Shown here: piece after piece, positions 1 through 7,387 of the stretch
Position numbering within the stretch: the stretch's first letter is position 1
Layout: every line of letters begins with the position of its first letter
Assembly: GCA_014730285.1 (NCBI GenBank)
Contig: WJIM01000409.1
Span: 1 to 26,337, forward strand
Origin: Candidatus Zixiibacteriota bacterium
Lineage (GTDB): Bacteria; Zixibacteria; MSB-5A5; JAABVY01
Length of the DNA stretch: 26,337 nucleotides
Reading direction: 5' to 3'
Position numbers and translations under genes: made by a program
The notes under the pieces: generated by a model
What the model saw: only the letters and a program-made list of their open reading frames with translations
Databases searched by the model: none
What the model was told of the DNA's origin: nothing

Positions 1-41
1 ACGCTCAGTTCTTTCTTGAATTCTTTCATTTCTTCTGCCAT
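1..41 (-). CDS. 5' tip of an unidentified protein (truncated by window edge)
   Basis: Only the first 13 codons are inside the window, reading MAEEMKEFKKELS on the minus strand from an ATG at 39-41. A good ribosome binding site (AAAGGAG on the minus strand, about 48-54) lies just upstream, which is why I believe it is a true start. It follows the thioredoxin gene in the same direction with a 94-base gap, so it may belong to the same redox-related group. The visible residues are too few to name a family. Confidence 0.55.
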   Translation of the reverse strand, partial: MAEEMKEFKKELS

Positions 42-93
42 TTCAAGTCTCCTTTTTGTAATTATTGATTAATCGCGGCATTGCGACTGTTTA

Positions 94-110
94 ACATAGA
101 TTAACTATGT
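94..110. promoter_or_regulatory. Inverted repeat ACATAG-N5-CTATGT, possible operator
   Basis: A perfect 6-base inverted repeat with a 5-base spacer lies between the thioredoxin stop and the next minus-strand gene. On the minus strand its first arm overlaps a TTGACA hexamer (108-113), but no acceptable -10 hexamer sits at the right distance. It could be an operator or a weak hairpin; no T-run follows, so it is not a typical terminator. Confidence 0.25.
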
Positions 111-135
111 CAATTTAAAATATGTTCCCGCTTTT

Positions 136-504
136 TTACTCGCTCTTCTCTTTACTTTCGATATGAGCGCGGACAGCATCCATATCCAAGTCTATGGCTT
201 GCTTAACGACCTCCTCCAGGTCCTTTTCATCCAGATAACCGGGCTGCATAAATACCATGATTTCATCCCGAAAAAGAACAAGCGTGGGTATATGCTCGAC
301 CCCCAGCTTATTGGAAACTTCTTTCTGATCCTGAGTATCGAGCTTTGCAAATGTATATTCGGGAAATTTTTCTGATACCTTTTCGAAAACAGGCTGGAAT
401 TCCTTGCATGCATTACACCATGATGCCCAGCAGTCGATCAGCAGGATTTCCGAATTCGAAAGCAAATCATTAAAATTATTCTTTGTCAAATTTTCCAGGC
501 TCAT
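136..504 (-). CDS. Thioredoxin-family protein (WCNAC active site)
   Basis: A 122-residue cytoplasmic thioredoxin-fold protein. The redox motif is WASWCNACKEF with cysteines at residues 30 and 33. The cis-proline loop is HIPTLVLF with Pro73, and a C-terminal helix follows. The CNAC motif differs from the CGPC of classical thioredoxin, so its redox potential and partners may differ. I place the start at the ATG at 502-504 because a strong ribosome binding site (AAAGGGGA) precedes it; an ORF extended 12 codons upstream lacks one. No signal peptide is visible. It is transcribed away from perR, so the 505-628 intergenic region is shared. This context suggests a role in peroxide or thiol stress, which is an inference. 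Confidence 0.9.
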   Translation of the reverse strand: MSLENLTKNNFNDLLSNSEILLIDCWASWCNACKEFQPVFEKVSEKFPEYTFAKLDTQDQKEVSNKLGVEHIPTLVLFRDEIMVFMQPGYLDEKDLEEVVKQAIDLDMDAVRAHIESKEKSE

Positions 505-577
505 TAAATCCCCTTTGAATTTATTGGGTATTAACCTCAAGAATAATACATAAGTTCCGGCAGTAAAACTAAAATTC

Positions 578-615
578 GGAATAATCTTGACAAATAAGAA
601 TTATTCCTATTTAAT
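578..615 (+). promoter_or_regulatory. perR promoter with overlapping inverted repeat (predicted autoregulatory operator)
   Basis: The region holds TTGACA (587-592), a 17-base spacer and TTTAAT (610-615), a near-consensus sigma70 promoter. It lies inside an AT-rich inverted repeat: GGAATAATCTT at 578-588 and AAGAATTATTCC at 596-607, which pair except for one extra T. A repeat over the -35 and spacer is what is expected for repression by a Fur/PerR-family dimer. Transcription would start near 622, only a few bases before the ATG at 629. Confidence 0.6.
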
Positions 616-628
616 AGAAATACGCAAG

Positions 629-1096
629 ATGGCAGATAACGAAAATAAACTTCAATCATTTTACAAACGCTGCAGGGAGCATGGCCTCAGGATCACACCC
701 CAGCGCACGGCTATATATGAAATGCTGACTGAATCGGATAAGCATCCCTCAGCAGAATATATCTATGAGCAGATAAAAAAGAGGTTTCCTAACATCTCAT
801 TCGATACGGTTAACCGCACGCTCATAAAATTCACTGAAATCGGCCTGGCAAACCAGGTGGAAGGCTACGGCGGTGCACGCCGATATGATCCGAATCTCGA
901 CCACCATCATCACATACATTGTGTCAAATGCCGGGAAATCTTCGACTTTGAAAATGAAAATTACGATGATCTGGAAATCCCCCCGGAAATCAGTAAAAAT
1001 TATAAAGTTCTAAACAAAAGGGTTGTTATTAATGCGGTATGTAAGAGATGCCGCCGCAGAACCAGCCTTAAGAAGAAAGGCAGAAAAAAGGAGTAA
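629..1096 (+). CDS. perR: Peroxide-responsive Fur-family repressor (PerR type)
   Basis: A 155-residue Fur-superfamily regulator. An N-terminal winged helix (about residues 15-85, GLRITPQRTAIYEML) is followed by a dimerisation domain carrying the structural zinc CxxC pairs Cys98/Cys101 and Cys138/Cys141. Aligned by hand to Bacillus subtilis PerR, all five regulatory-metal ligands have counterparts: His39, Asp87, His93, His95 and Asp106. The Asp rather than Glu at the last site is typical of peroxide-sensing PerR and argues against Fur or Zur. I start at 629; the ATG-like start at 587 falls inside the promoter. There is little room for a ribosome binding site, so initiation may be nearly leaderless. 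The rubrerythrin gene begins 3 bases after the stop, a common PerR-target arrangement in anaerobes. The C-terminus is a basic tail (KKKGRKKE). Confidence 0.85.
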   Translation: MADNENKLQSFYKRCREHGLRITPQRTAIYEMLTESDKHPSAEYIYEQIKKRFPNISFDTVNRTLIKFTEIGLANQVEGYGGARRYDPNLDHHHHIHCVKCREIFDFENENYDDLEIPPEISKNYKVLNKRVVINAVCKRCRRRTSLKKKGRKKE

Positions 1097-1099
1097 GAG

Positions 1100-1627
1100 A
1101 TGAGTAAGACCGATGATAACCTGAAGGCGGCCTTTGCCGGAGAATCGCAGGCACGCAACAAGTACACGTTTTTTGCGAATGTGGCTCGCAAAGAGGGCTT
1201 GCATTATATCGCCAAAATATTCGAGGAAACTGCCGCCAATGAGATGCGTCATGCCAAGGATGAGTTCGGACTTTTAGACGGTATCGGCGAAACCGCCGCC
1301 AATCTGGACCAGGCCATAAACGGCGAGCAGTACGAAACCATCACCATGTATCCCGAGTTTGCGGAACAGGCCAAAAAGGACGGCAATATGGCGGCCGCAA
1401 GGCTTTTCATGCAGATCGCCAAAGTCGAGGAACATCACCGCGAACGTTACCAGAAACTTCTGGACCGGGTCAAAAACGGAACCGTTTACAAACGCGAAAA
1501 GCCGATCAAATGGAAATGCAGTGTCTGCGGGTATGTCCATGAGGGCAATGAGCCCCCTGGAAAATGCCCCTGCTGCCAGCATCCCAAGGAATACTACGAA
1601 CCGGCCGACATGGAAACCGATATTTAA
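1100..1627 (+). CDS. rbr: Rubrerythrin
   Basis: A 175-residue rubrerythrin, a cytoplasmic non-haem iron peroxidase that reduces hydrogen peroxide in anaerobes with electrons from rubredoxin or NAD(P)H-linked partners. The ferritin-like diiron domain (residues 1-125) shows the expected carboxylate and histidine ligands: AGESQA (Glu15), EMRHA (Glu49, His51), YPEF (Glu86) and VEEHH (Glu110/Glu111, His112 area). The C-terminal rubredoxin-like domain has two CxxC knuckles, Cys140/Cys143 and Cys156/Cys159. The length is usual for the family. It follows perR by 3 bases with its own ribosome binding site (AAGGAG), so the two form an operon controlled by the promoter at 578-615. Confidence 0.96.
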   Translation: MSKTDDNLKAAFAGESQARNKYTFFANVARKEGLHYIAKIFEETAANEMRHAKDEFGLLDGIGETAANLDQAINGEQYETITMYPEFAEQAKKDGNMAAARLFMQIAKVEEHHRERYQKLLDRVKNGTVYKREKPIKWKCSVCGYVHEGNEPPGKCPCCQHPKEYYEPADMETDI

Positions 1628-1661
1628 GGATATAAAGACTGCAAAAATAAAGCTAATCGAA

Positions 1662-1765
1662 TCAGACGCGATTATATATATATGTAAACTCGGCCAGCTT
1701 AGCTTTTACATCCGTGGAGATGCTGTCGCCTCTCATGCGCCAGTTCCAGTTGCCGTTGCCGTGCG
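1662..1765 (-). pseudogene. Remnant of a second malQ 3' end
   Basis: On the minus strand this piece encodes HGNGNWNWRMRGDSIS, then TDVKAKLAEFTYIYNRV and a TGA stop (1662-1664). The intact MalQ ends in the same residues, with Pro instead of Thr and Asp instead of Ala. Over about 34 codons most differences are silent, and the two copies use different stop codons (TGA here, TAA in malQ). Homology ends abruptly at 1765; upstream codons do not resemble MalQ. The stump therefore looks like the tail of a formerly functional homologous malQ, not a fresh decaying copy. It is convergent with rubrerythrin, whose stop is 35 bases away. Confidence 0.85.
1666..1765. repeat. 100-bp direct repeat, copy A
   Basis: Compared base by base with 3094-3193, this copy matches at 93 of 100 positions without gaps. 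Both copies are in the same orientation and correspond to the 3' end of malQ. They bracket a 1.3-kb segment that holds only the lipoprotein gene and AT-rich non-coding sequence. Confidence 0.95.
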
Positions 1766-2103
1766 AAAGCTTATGTATCATCTTGTTCGATTAAGCGAGA
1801 GATGTGATAGAGGGGATATGTCATTACTGCATCAACAATAAGGAAGAACCATATTCTCTAGATTAAGATCAATTAAAAGCAATAGTTGCCTGTCAGAAAA
1901 TACTTGACTCTAGTATAGATTTTATATATCATGCAATTTACATACTCGTAGTGGATTAAAACAACTTTTATTTTTTATTATTTTTAATTTTGCCTTGACC
2001 TGAGTGGTTTTGATTTCTTAAAGGCCATTAGACAAATACATATAAAAACGGGATATTATCACAAATATCAAAAGAAACAACTTATTCGGGGGAGGATTAT
2101 TCC
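1766..2103. other. AT-rich non-coding stretch before the lipoprotein gene
   Basis: No convincing gene or RNA is visible in these 338 bases. The part after about 1830 is visibly AT-richer than the flanking redox and glucan genes. It contains one good promoter candidate (1904-1932) and a T-rich tract around 1968-1990 without a stem in front of it. A purine-rich ribosome binding site (GGGGGAGG, about 2088-2095) serves the next gene. If the promoter is used, the leader is about 160 bases. Confidence 0.6.
1904..1932 (+). promoter_or_regulatory. Candidate sigma70 promoter for the lipoprotein gene
   Basis: TTGACT (1904-1909), a 17-base spacer and TATCAT (1927-1932) give five of six consensus matches in both boxes with ideal spacing. 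It lies within the bracketed island, so the island appears to carry its own promoter. Confidence 0.45.
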
Positions 2104-3084
2104 ATGAGATTATCCAACATCAGACTCACCATTTTCTTTATTATTGCTTTATGCATAACTCTTACATTGATCCAGTGCAGCAGTGATAATTCTACTGACT
2201 CTTCAGGTATTGCAGGCACATTGACCAAAGAATGGCATTACCAGGGAGCTCGTCTTACCTTTTATGAAAATGGCAATTTCGATTTCTCAGAGAACATACG
2301 AGGGGACTTTATCTCCTATGAAACCGGAACATATACATATAATAAGGATAATCAGGTAGTCACTGTCTCCATATTAGAAGACAATAATGGAGATATGGGA
2401 TTAGGTACAAGTTCCAGTGGAACAATTGTTTTTGGTATATCATCCCTCACTGACAACAAATTAATTGTAGATGCAGGTGGAGAGGAAATTGTATTATATG
2501 CAAATTGCCCGGTTATTCCCGATGGAATAATTTACGAGGGCTTTTCTAATTCCAACCTTGATGAAAACTTATGGAGTAAAGATATTGAAGGAAATGGAGC
2601 TATTTCTATCCAAGATTCACAGTGTAGATTGACAGGAAATTCTGTCTCAAATTCGCATACCGATGTAGATTTATATTTAAATTCCGGTGGATATAGCGAA
2701 ATCCAGGTTAGCCTCAAGCTTGTATCAGCGGATTTGGAAACCGATTGTAGATTAGGATGGAATCCATATGGGAATCATCATGTCGTTATTGGGATAAGAA
2801 AAGAAAGTGATGGTCAGGTTCATATCTTTGGCCTTGTATGGGAAGGTTCATCTATATACTGGAAGAGTTTTCGCAGTGCTTATTTAAATACCTATTACAC
2901 TCTAAAAATGACCTGGGATGGGGACGAGATTGGATTCTATGTCGATGGATCTTTACAGGACACATACAATCCGGCCAGTTCTGCTATTTTATTTAACGAA
3001 ACGGTGGGGATTGGATTTGACCTGAACTGCTATAATGGGGGAGATGGCCAAGCATATGCTGATAACTTCTCAGCTATACCATAG
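2104..3084 (+). CDS. Predicted lipoprotein with N-terminal beta domain and C-terminal LamG/concanavalin-like domain
   Basis: A 326-residue exported protein of unknown function. A hydrophobic signal (residues 7-24) ends at LIQC, giving Cys25 as the likely lipidated residue; the lipobox is imperfect because Gln precedes Cys. Residues 36-133 form a short beta-rich domain (WHYQGARLTFYENGNFDF), reminiscent of lipocalin-like domains of Bacteroidetes lipoproteins. Residues 140-326 resemble a laminin-G/concanavalin jelly roll: a start like YEGFSNSNLDENLW, a central strand WDGDEIGFYVDGSLQDT and a closing AYADNFSAIP. Such domains often bind glycans, but no ligand can be assigned. The start is supported by GGGGGAGG about 9 bases upstream. 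The gene is AT-richer than its neighbours and ends 5 bases from the malQ stop, convergently. The flanking direct repeats suggest it was acquired. Confidence 0.8.
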   Translation: MRLSNIRLTIFFIIALCITLTLIQCSSDNSTDSSGIAGTLTKEWHYQGARLTFYENGNFDFSENIRGDFISYETGTYTYNKDNQVVTVSILEDNNGDMGLGTSSSGTIVFGISSLTDNKLIVDAGGEEIVLYANCPVIPDGIIYEGFSNSNLDENLWSKDIEGNGAISIQDSQCRLTGNSVSNSHTDVDLYLNSGGYSEIQVSLKLVSADLETDCRLGWNPYGNHHVVIGIRKESDGQVHIFGLVWEGSSIYWKSFRSAYLNTYYTLKMTWDGDEIGFYVDGSLQDTYNPASSAILFNETVGIGFDLNCYNGGDGQAYADNFSAIP

Positions 3085-3089
3085 TTGAA

Positions 3090-4586
3090 TTATACGCGAT
3101 TATAAATATAAGTAAACTCGGCCAGCTTATCTTTTACGTCCGGGGATATGCTGTCGCCTCTCATGCGCCAGTTCCAGTTGCCGTTGCCGTGTGCGGGACG
3201 GTTCATACGGGTCTCTCCGCCCAAGCAGAGGATATCCTGCATGGGAAATATCGTCAGGGCCGCGCGCGAGGCCATGACAAGACGTATCATCTCCCAGGGC
3301 AGTTCCTGCGAGGATACTTCGCGTCCTATATACATGAAAAGCCGCTTCCTGATTTCGGGATTGGTCTCTCCCTCAAACCATCCGCGCACTGTATTGTTGT
3401 CATGAGTAGCGGTGTAGGCGACATAATTCTTTTCATAGTTATGAGGCAGGTAGGGATGATTGGGATCATCCGCGCCGAACCCGAACATCAGAATCTTCAT
3501 TCCGGGCAAAGTATACTTCTTAAGTGTCTCTCGCACCTCTGCCGTAATCATCCCCAGATCCTCGGCCACAATCGGCGGCAGGAAGAAATGCTTCAGCATT
3601 GCATTAAAGAAATCGTCTACCGGAACCGTCACCCATTTACCGTTGATCGCTGTCTCCTCACCGTTGGGGACCTCCCAGTAGGCAACAAGCCCGCGGAAAT
3701 GATCGATACGAATGATATCGAACTGGCGGAAATTATGCCTTAGACGCCTGATCCACCATTCGTAGCCTGAATCCCCGAGTACATCCCAGTTATAAACCGG
3801 ATTGCCCCAGAGCTGACCGGTCTCACTGAAATAATCGGGCGGCACCCCGGCCACAAAAGTAGGGGTCTTATCATCGTTTAATTTAAATATCTGCGGATTG
3901 CTCCAGACATCAACACTGTCATAGTTGACATAAATAGGAATATCGCCGAAGAGCTGTATGCCTCTGTCGTTGCAGTATTCTCTTAATGCGAACCATTGCT
4001 TGTAACATAGATACTGTATAAATTTCTCGCGCTGGATATTCTCCTCATGATCTGCTTTGGCTTTCTCCATCGTATCCTGATGACGGTCGCGGTACTCCAC
4101 CGGCCACTGGTTCCAGGCTTTTCCGCCAAAATCCCTCTTTAAGATCATAAAGAGCGCGAAATCATCCAGCCAGTAGGCATGATCCCGGCAGAAAAACGTG
4201 AAATCGGTGCGATGACTGTTTTCCTTAAAGTGCTTATAAGCTTTATCCAGAAGCGCTTTCTTATACTCGGCTACCGCCCCAAAATCAACTTTATCCTGAT
4301 CAAAATCCGGCATCGAATTCAAATCGGATTCTTTCAAATATCCCCCCTCAACCATAAGCTCCGGGCTAAGCATCCAGGGGCTGATTGCAGAGGATGAGGC
4401 GCTGCTGTAGGGCGAGTTGCCGTGCATCGGATCAGTCGGAGTCAACGGTAGAATCTGCCAGCAGCTTTGCTTTGTCTCTGCCAAAAAGTCTGCAAAACGG
4501 TATGCCTCCGGGCCGAAATCGCCGATTCCGAAACGTGACGGAAGTGAGGTAATATGCATCAGGATTCCGCTGCCTCTTTTTATCAT
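3090..4586 (-). CDS. malQ: 4-alpha-glucanotransferase (amylomaltase, GH77)
   Basis: A 498-residue GH77 disproportionating enzyme that transfers alpha-1,4-glucan segments between chains and releases glucose. The opening GSGILMHITSLPSRFGIGDF is characteristic. The three catalytic carboxylates are visible: nucleophile Asp295 in RIDHFRG, acid/base Glu342 in VAEDLG, and Asp396 in ATHDNNT. The length is that of compact bacterial amylomaltases such as the Thermus type. The ATG overlaps the treY stop in an ATGA junction, so translation is probably coupled. It is the last gene of the cluster. Its final 33 codons are duplicated as a stump at 1662-1765. Cytoplasmic; here it would even out maltodextrin lengths for TreY and GlgB. 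Confidence 0.96.
   Translation of the reverse strand: MIKRGSGILMHITSLPSRFGIGDFGPEAYRFADFLAETKQSCWQILPLTPTDPMHGNSPYSSASSSAISPWMLSPELMVEGGYLKESDLNSMPDFDQDKVDFGAVAEYKKALLDKAYKHFKENSHRTDFTFFCRDHAYWLDDFALFMILKRDFGGKAWNQWPVEYRDRHQDTMEKAKADHEENIQREKFIQYLCYKQWFALREYCNDRGIQLFGDIPIYVNYDSVDVWSNPQIFKLNDDKTPTFVAGVPPDYFSETGQLWGNPVYNWDVLGDSGYEWWIRRLRHNFRQFDIIRIDHFRGLVAYWEVPNGEETAINGKWVTVPVDDFFNAMLKHFFLPPIVAEDLGMITAEVRETLKKYTLPGMKILMFGFGADDPNHPYLPHNYEKNYVAYTATHDNNTVRGWFEGETNPEIRKRLFMYIGREVSSQELPWEMIRLVMASRAALTIFPMQDILCLGGETRMNRPAHGNGNWNWRMRGDSISPDVKDKLAEFTYIYNRV
3094..3193. repeat. 100-bp direct repeat, copy B (inside malQ 3' end)
   Basis: This is the partner of 1666-1765, at 93 of 100 identical bases. It is the intact coding 3' end of malQ. 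Beyond 3193 malQ continues while copy A diverges, so the break of homology is sharp. Confidence 0.95.
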
Positions 4587-7387
4587 GACTGCTCCTCACC
4601 TATGAGCAATACACCGGGAAAGCTATTGAATAAAGTGCTCGCATAAAACGTATTGTCTTCGCTCTTAATCGTTTTTCCCGTGATTGTATTATTCCAGCTT
4701 TGGGGAAAGTCTTCCGGAAGCGCAATCTTCGTATCTTCCCAGGCTCTCTCGCCCAAGGGCATCTCATCCTCTCGGATTATGCCGGTCAAAAGCCTGGGTG
4801 CGACAATGACCGCATATGAACCTTCAAAGCTTCTGCCGAAAGCAATTATATTATTATCATGTTTCCCATGGCATTCGAGGGGGATGTAACTTCCTTTTAG
4901 AAACATATTAGCTTCTTTATTTCTCGCAGTCAGAATTCTGTGAATCAAAAACTGCTTTATCCTTCCATTTGCCTTTTTCTCCAAAAGCTTTTCGATCAGG
5001 CCTTCAGGATCGTTATCGACAGCCTGCCTGATATTATCAAGGCTCCTGTGACGCTTTTCGAAGTCCACGGGTCGCCGGTTATCGGGATCGACCAGAGTCA
5101 GATCCCAGTATTCGGTGCCCTGGTAGAAATCCGGCACCCCTGGACTGGTCATTTTTATCAATGTCTGCGTAAGGGAGTTGAAGACGCCGTAATGGGAAAT
5201 TTTCCTGTGGAACGGTACGAACTCATCCCAGAAATGGTTATTCTTCACCCTGTCAAATATTTTATCGATAAATCCCAGAAAGGCCTCTTCATATTCGTTA
5301 TCCGGCTTGATCCAGGCCGTATGCACCTTGGCCTCGCGTACCGCCTTGATAACATATTCCTTGATTCGCTCTTTATAAACCTCGGCATCTCCCAGATCGG
5401 TATATGTCCCCAGAATAGTCTGATACAGGAAATACTCATCATTATAATCCGGGGCATACTGCTGCCGCACTTTTTTCTTCTTGCTGCGGTTGATCTTGAT
5501 CCAGTTTTTCAGGTTCTGCTCCCACTCGGTGGGAATCTCCGAGAGAACATTGATGCGGGCGCGGGTATCCTCGCCCCGCTTGGTATCATGAGTCGAGGTC
5601 GTGTTGAGTGAAAACGGAAAGCTTTCCGTTTGTAGTTTATTGAATCTGTGGAAATGCTCTTTCGATATTCCGAAATTATGCGGATCGCTTCCGACCTCGT
5701 TCAATGAAGTCAGGCGGTTATATATGTAGAGAATGGTATCCTCGAATCCCTTGGCCATCACCGGGCCGGTGTACTGCTGGAAATTCATGATTACATGCAT
5801 CCAGCGCTGTTTTTCATCCTCCGGAGCTGAATCATCATATTTCAGGAGCAAAAACTTTTCAATGAATTTTAGTTCGTATGCCAGGTCGGGATTTCTCTCA
5901 TGGGCGGCCTCGATTGCCTGGCCGATTATCTTCTTATCGGTCTCACGCACGGAGTCATCATTGATATATGTGCGATACACGGAAAACATCGCGATTACCT
6001 CCTCCAGCGCACGCTTGAGGCCAAAAAGGGTAATATCCTGGCCGTAACGGTCATGGCCGGAGATATGCTTGATATACTGCGCCAGATTGTCGATATTGCC
6101 GGCCATGTGCTTCTCGATAATCAGCTTTTTCTTTTCATGCAGTATCTCCTCATAGCTTTGCGATAATCGAGCGTACTTGTAATACAGTTTACTGAAGCGA
6201 TCGCGGTTTTCCTGGTCGCACAAAAGCCAGTTAAGATGATTCAGGAACTCATACCCCGTAGTCCCCTGCACCGGCCATTGCGGAGGCAGGCTCTCCTTCT
6301 CTTCCAGAATCTTCTCGACCACAATAAAAGCATCGCCGGTTTTTTCACGCAGCCTTTTTAGATACTGCTCCGGATCGAAGAGGCCGTCGATATGATCGAT
6401 CCGCAGTCCGGTAAAGCTGCCCTTCTCGAGCATCTTGAAGACCAATTGATGGGTGTGTTCCATCACTTTTTTGCTGCGAATATTGACCGAGATTAAATCA
6501 TTGACCGTAAAGAAGCGGCGGTAGTTGATTTCCTCCGAGGCCACTTTCCAGAATGAAAGACGGAAGAGCTGTTCGCCAATCAAATCGTCGAGTGCTTCGA
6601 TACCGCAATTATCATCCGTCTCCGAATTAAAATAGGCCAGATTGGAATCGACAAAAGTCCTCACAGCATCATTATCCTGATACAGCGACCAGAGAATTCT
6701 CTTTACATGCTTGACCTGGCGGTAGTATGAATCGCTGTCGTTTTTGGATGAGATATTTTCTATGAGGTTTATGGTACCCAGAAATTTTATGTACTCGGAG
6801 TCATTCTCACCCAGAGATTCTTCCAGCGCTTCGATATTATGGCGGAATAGCCGCGCATACGAGCCTATCAAAAGGGGCAGACACAGTTCATAGTAATTTA
6901 TGCTCAATCCGTTTTGGTCATATCTTAATGTGATCTCGCCATCCTCAAGGCATTCGGCATAAAGCCTGCCCAGCATCGGCACCAGCATCTTGCCCTTCAT
7001 ATTTTCATAGGGATGGTCCCAGTCGATTTCGAAAAAGTTGTAATACTTAGAATTTTCACCTGCCTCGAAGATATCCATCAGCATTTTATTATCGGAATTG
7101 ATAGCCATGTGATTGGGGACAATATCCTGAAGCCAGCCCATACCACGGTTTTTGACAGCCTTGCTCAGGTTGTCGAAGTCCTCTTCTGTGCCCAGATCGG
7201 GATTGAGGCTCAACGGATCGACTATGTCATAGCCATGCGTGGATCCTTTGCGTGCATGAAATATTGGAGAGGCATATATATCCGATATTCCCAGCTCGGA
7301 AAGATACTCGATTACATGTTCGGCATCCTTAAATCCGAATGAGGGCGTGAACTGGATTCTGTATGTTGATATCGGGATATGTGTCAT
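4583..7387 (-). CDS. treY: Malto-oligosyltrehalose synthase (GH13_26)
   Basis: A 934-residue intramolecular transglucosylase that turns the reducing-end alpha-1,4 bond of a maltodextrin into an alpha,alpha-1,1 bond, making maltooligosyltrehalose. The N-terminus STYRIQFTPSFGFKDA and the motif HGYDIVDPLSLNPDLG are typical of TreY. Asp331 in GLRIDHIDGL is the expected nucleophile and Glu358 in VVEKILEEKESLP the acid/base; NYRRFFTVNDL and GTTGYEF are further family signatures. The length is at the long end of the family. It overlaps the GH57 gene upstream and malQ downstream by 4 bases each. Its product is the substrate of TreZ, encoded two genes upstream. Confidence 0.96.
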   Translation of the reverse strand: MTHIPISTYRIQFTPSFGFKDAEHVIEYLSELGISDIYASPIFHARKGSTHGYDIVDPLSLNPDLGTEEDFDNLSKAVKNRGMGWLQDIVPNHMAINSDNKMLMDIFEAGENSKYYNFFEIDWDHPYENMKGKMLVPMLGRLYAECLEDGEITLRYDQNGLSINYYELCLPLLIGSYARLFRHNIEALEESLGENDSEYIKFLGTINLIENISSKNDSDSYYRQVKHVKRILWSLYQDNDAVRTFVDSNLAYFNSETDDNCGIEALDDLIGEQLFRLSFWKVASEEINYRRFFTVNDLISVNIRSKKVMEHTHQLVFKMLEKGSFTGLRIDHIDGLFDPEQYLKRLREKTGDAFIVVEKILEEKESLPPQWPVQGTTGYEFLNHLNWLLCDQENRDRFSKLYYKYARLSQSYEEILHEKKKLIIEKHMAGNIDNLAQYIKHISGHDRYGQDITLFGLKRALEEVIAMFSVYRTYINDDSVRETDKKIIGQAIEAAHERNPDLAYELKFIEKFLLLKYDDSAPEDEKQRWMHVIMNFQQYTGPVMAKGFEDTILYIYNRLTSLNEVGSDPHNFGISKEHFHRFNKLQTESFPFSLNTTSTHDTKRGEDTRARINVLSEIPTEWEQNLKNWIKINRSKKKKVRQQYAPDYNDEYFLYQTILGTYTDLGDAEVYKERIKEYVIKAVREAKVHTAWIKPDNEYEEAFLGFIDKIFDRVKNNHFWDEFVPFHRKISHYGVFNSLTQTLIKMTSPGVPDFYQGTEYWDLTLVDPDNRRPVDFEKRHRSLDNIRQAVDNDPEGLIEKLLEKKANGRIKQFLIHRILTARNKEANMFLKGSYIPLECHGKHDNNIIAFGRSFEGSYAVIVAPRLLTGIIREDEMPLGERAWEDTKIALPEDFPQSWNNTITGKTIKSEDNTFYASTLFNSFPGVLLIGEEQS

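Noticed and set aside
587..628. Upstream start for PerR at 587
   Set aside because: It would place the first codons inside the promoter and operator; PerR homology begins after 629.
1359..1841. Plus-strand open frame overlapping the rubrerythrin 3' end
   Set aside because: It reads rubrerythrin in another frame and runs across the malQ stump; no domain or ribosome site supports it.
1968..1990. T-rich tract as a terminator
   Set aside because: No stable stem lies directly upstream of it.
1995..2023. Second promoter TTGACC with TTAAAG before the lipoprotein gene
   Set aside because: The -10 box is a poor match; the pair at 1904-1932 is better.
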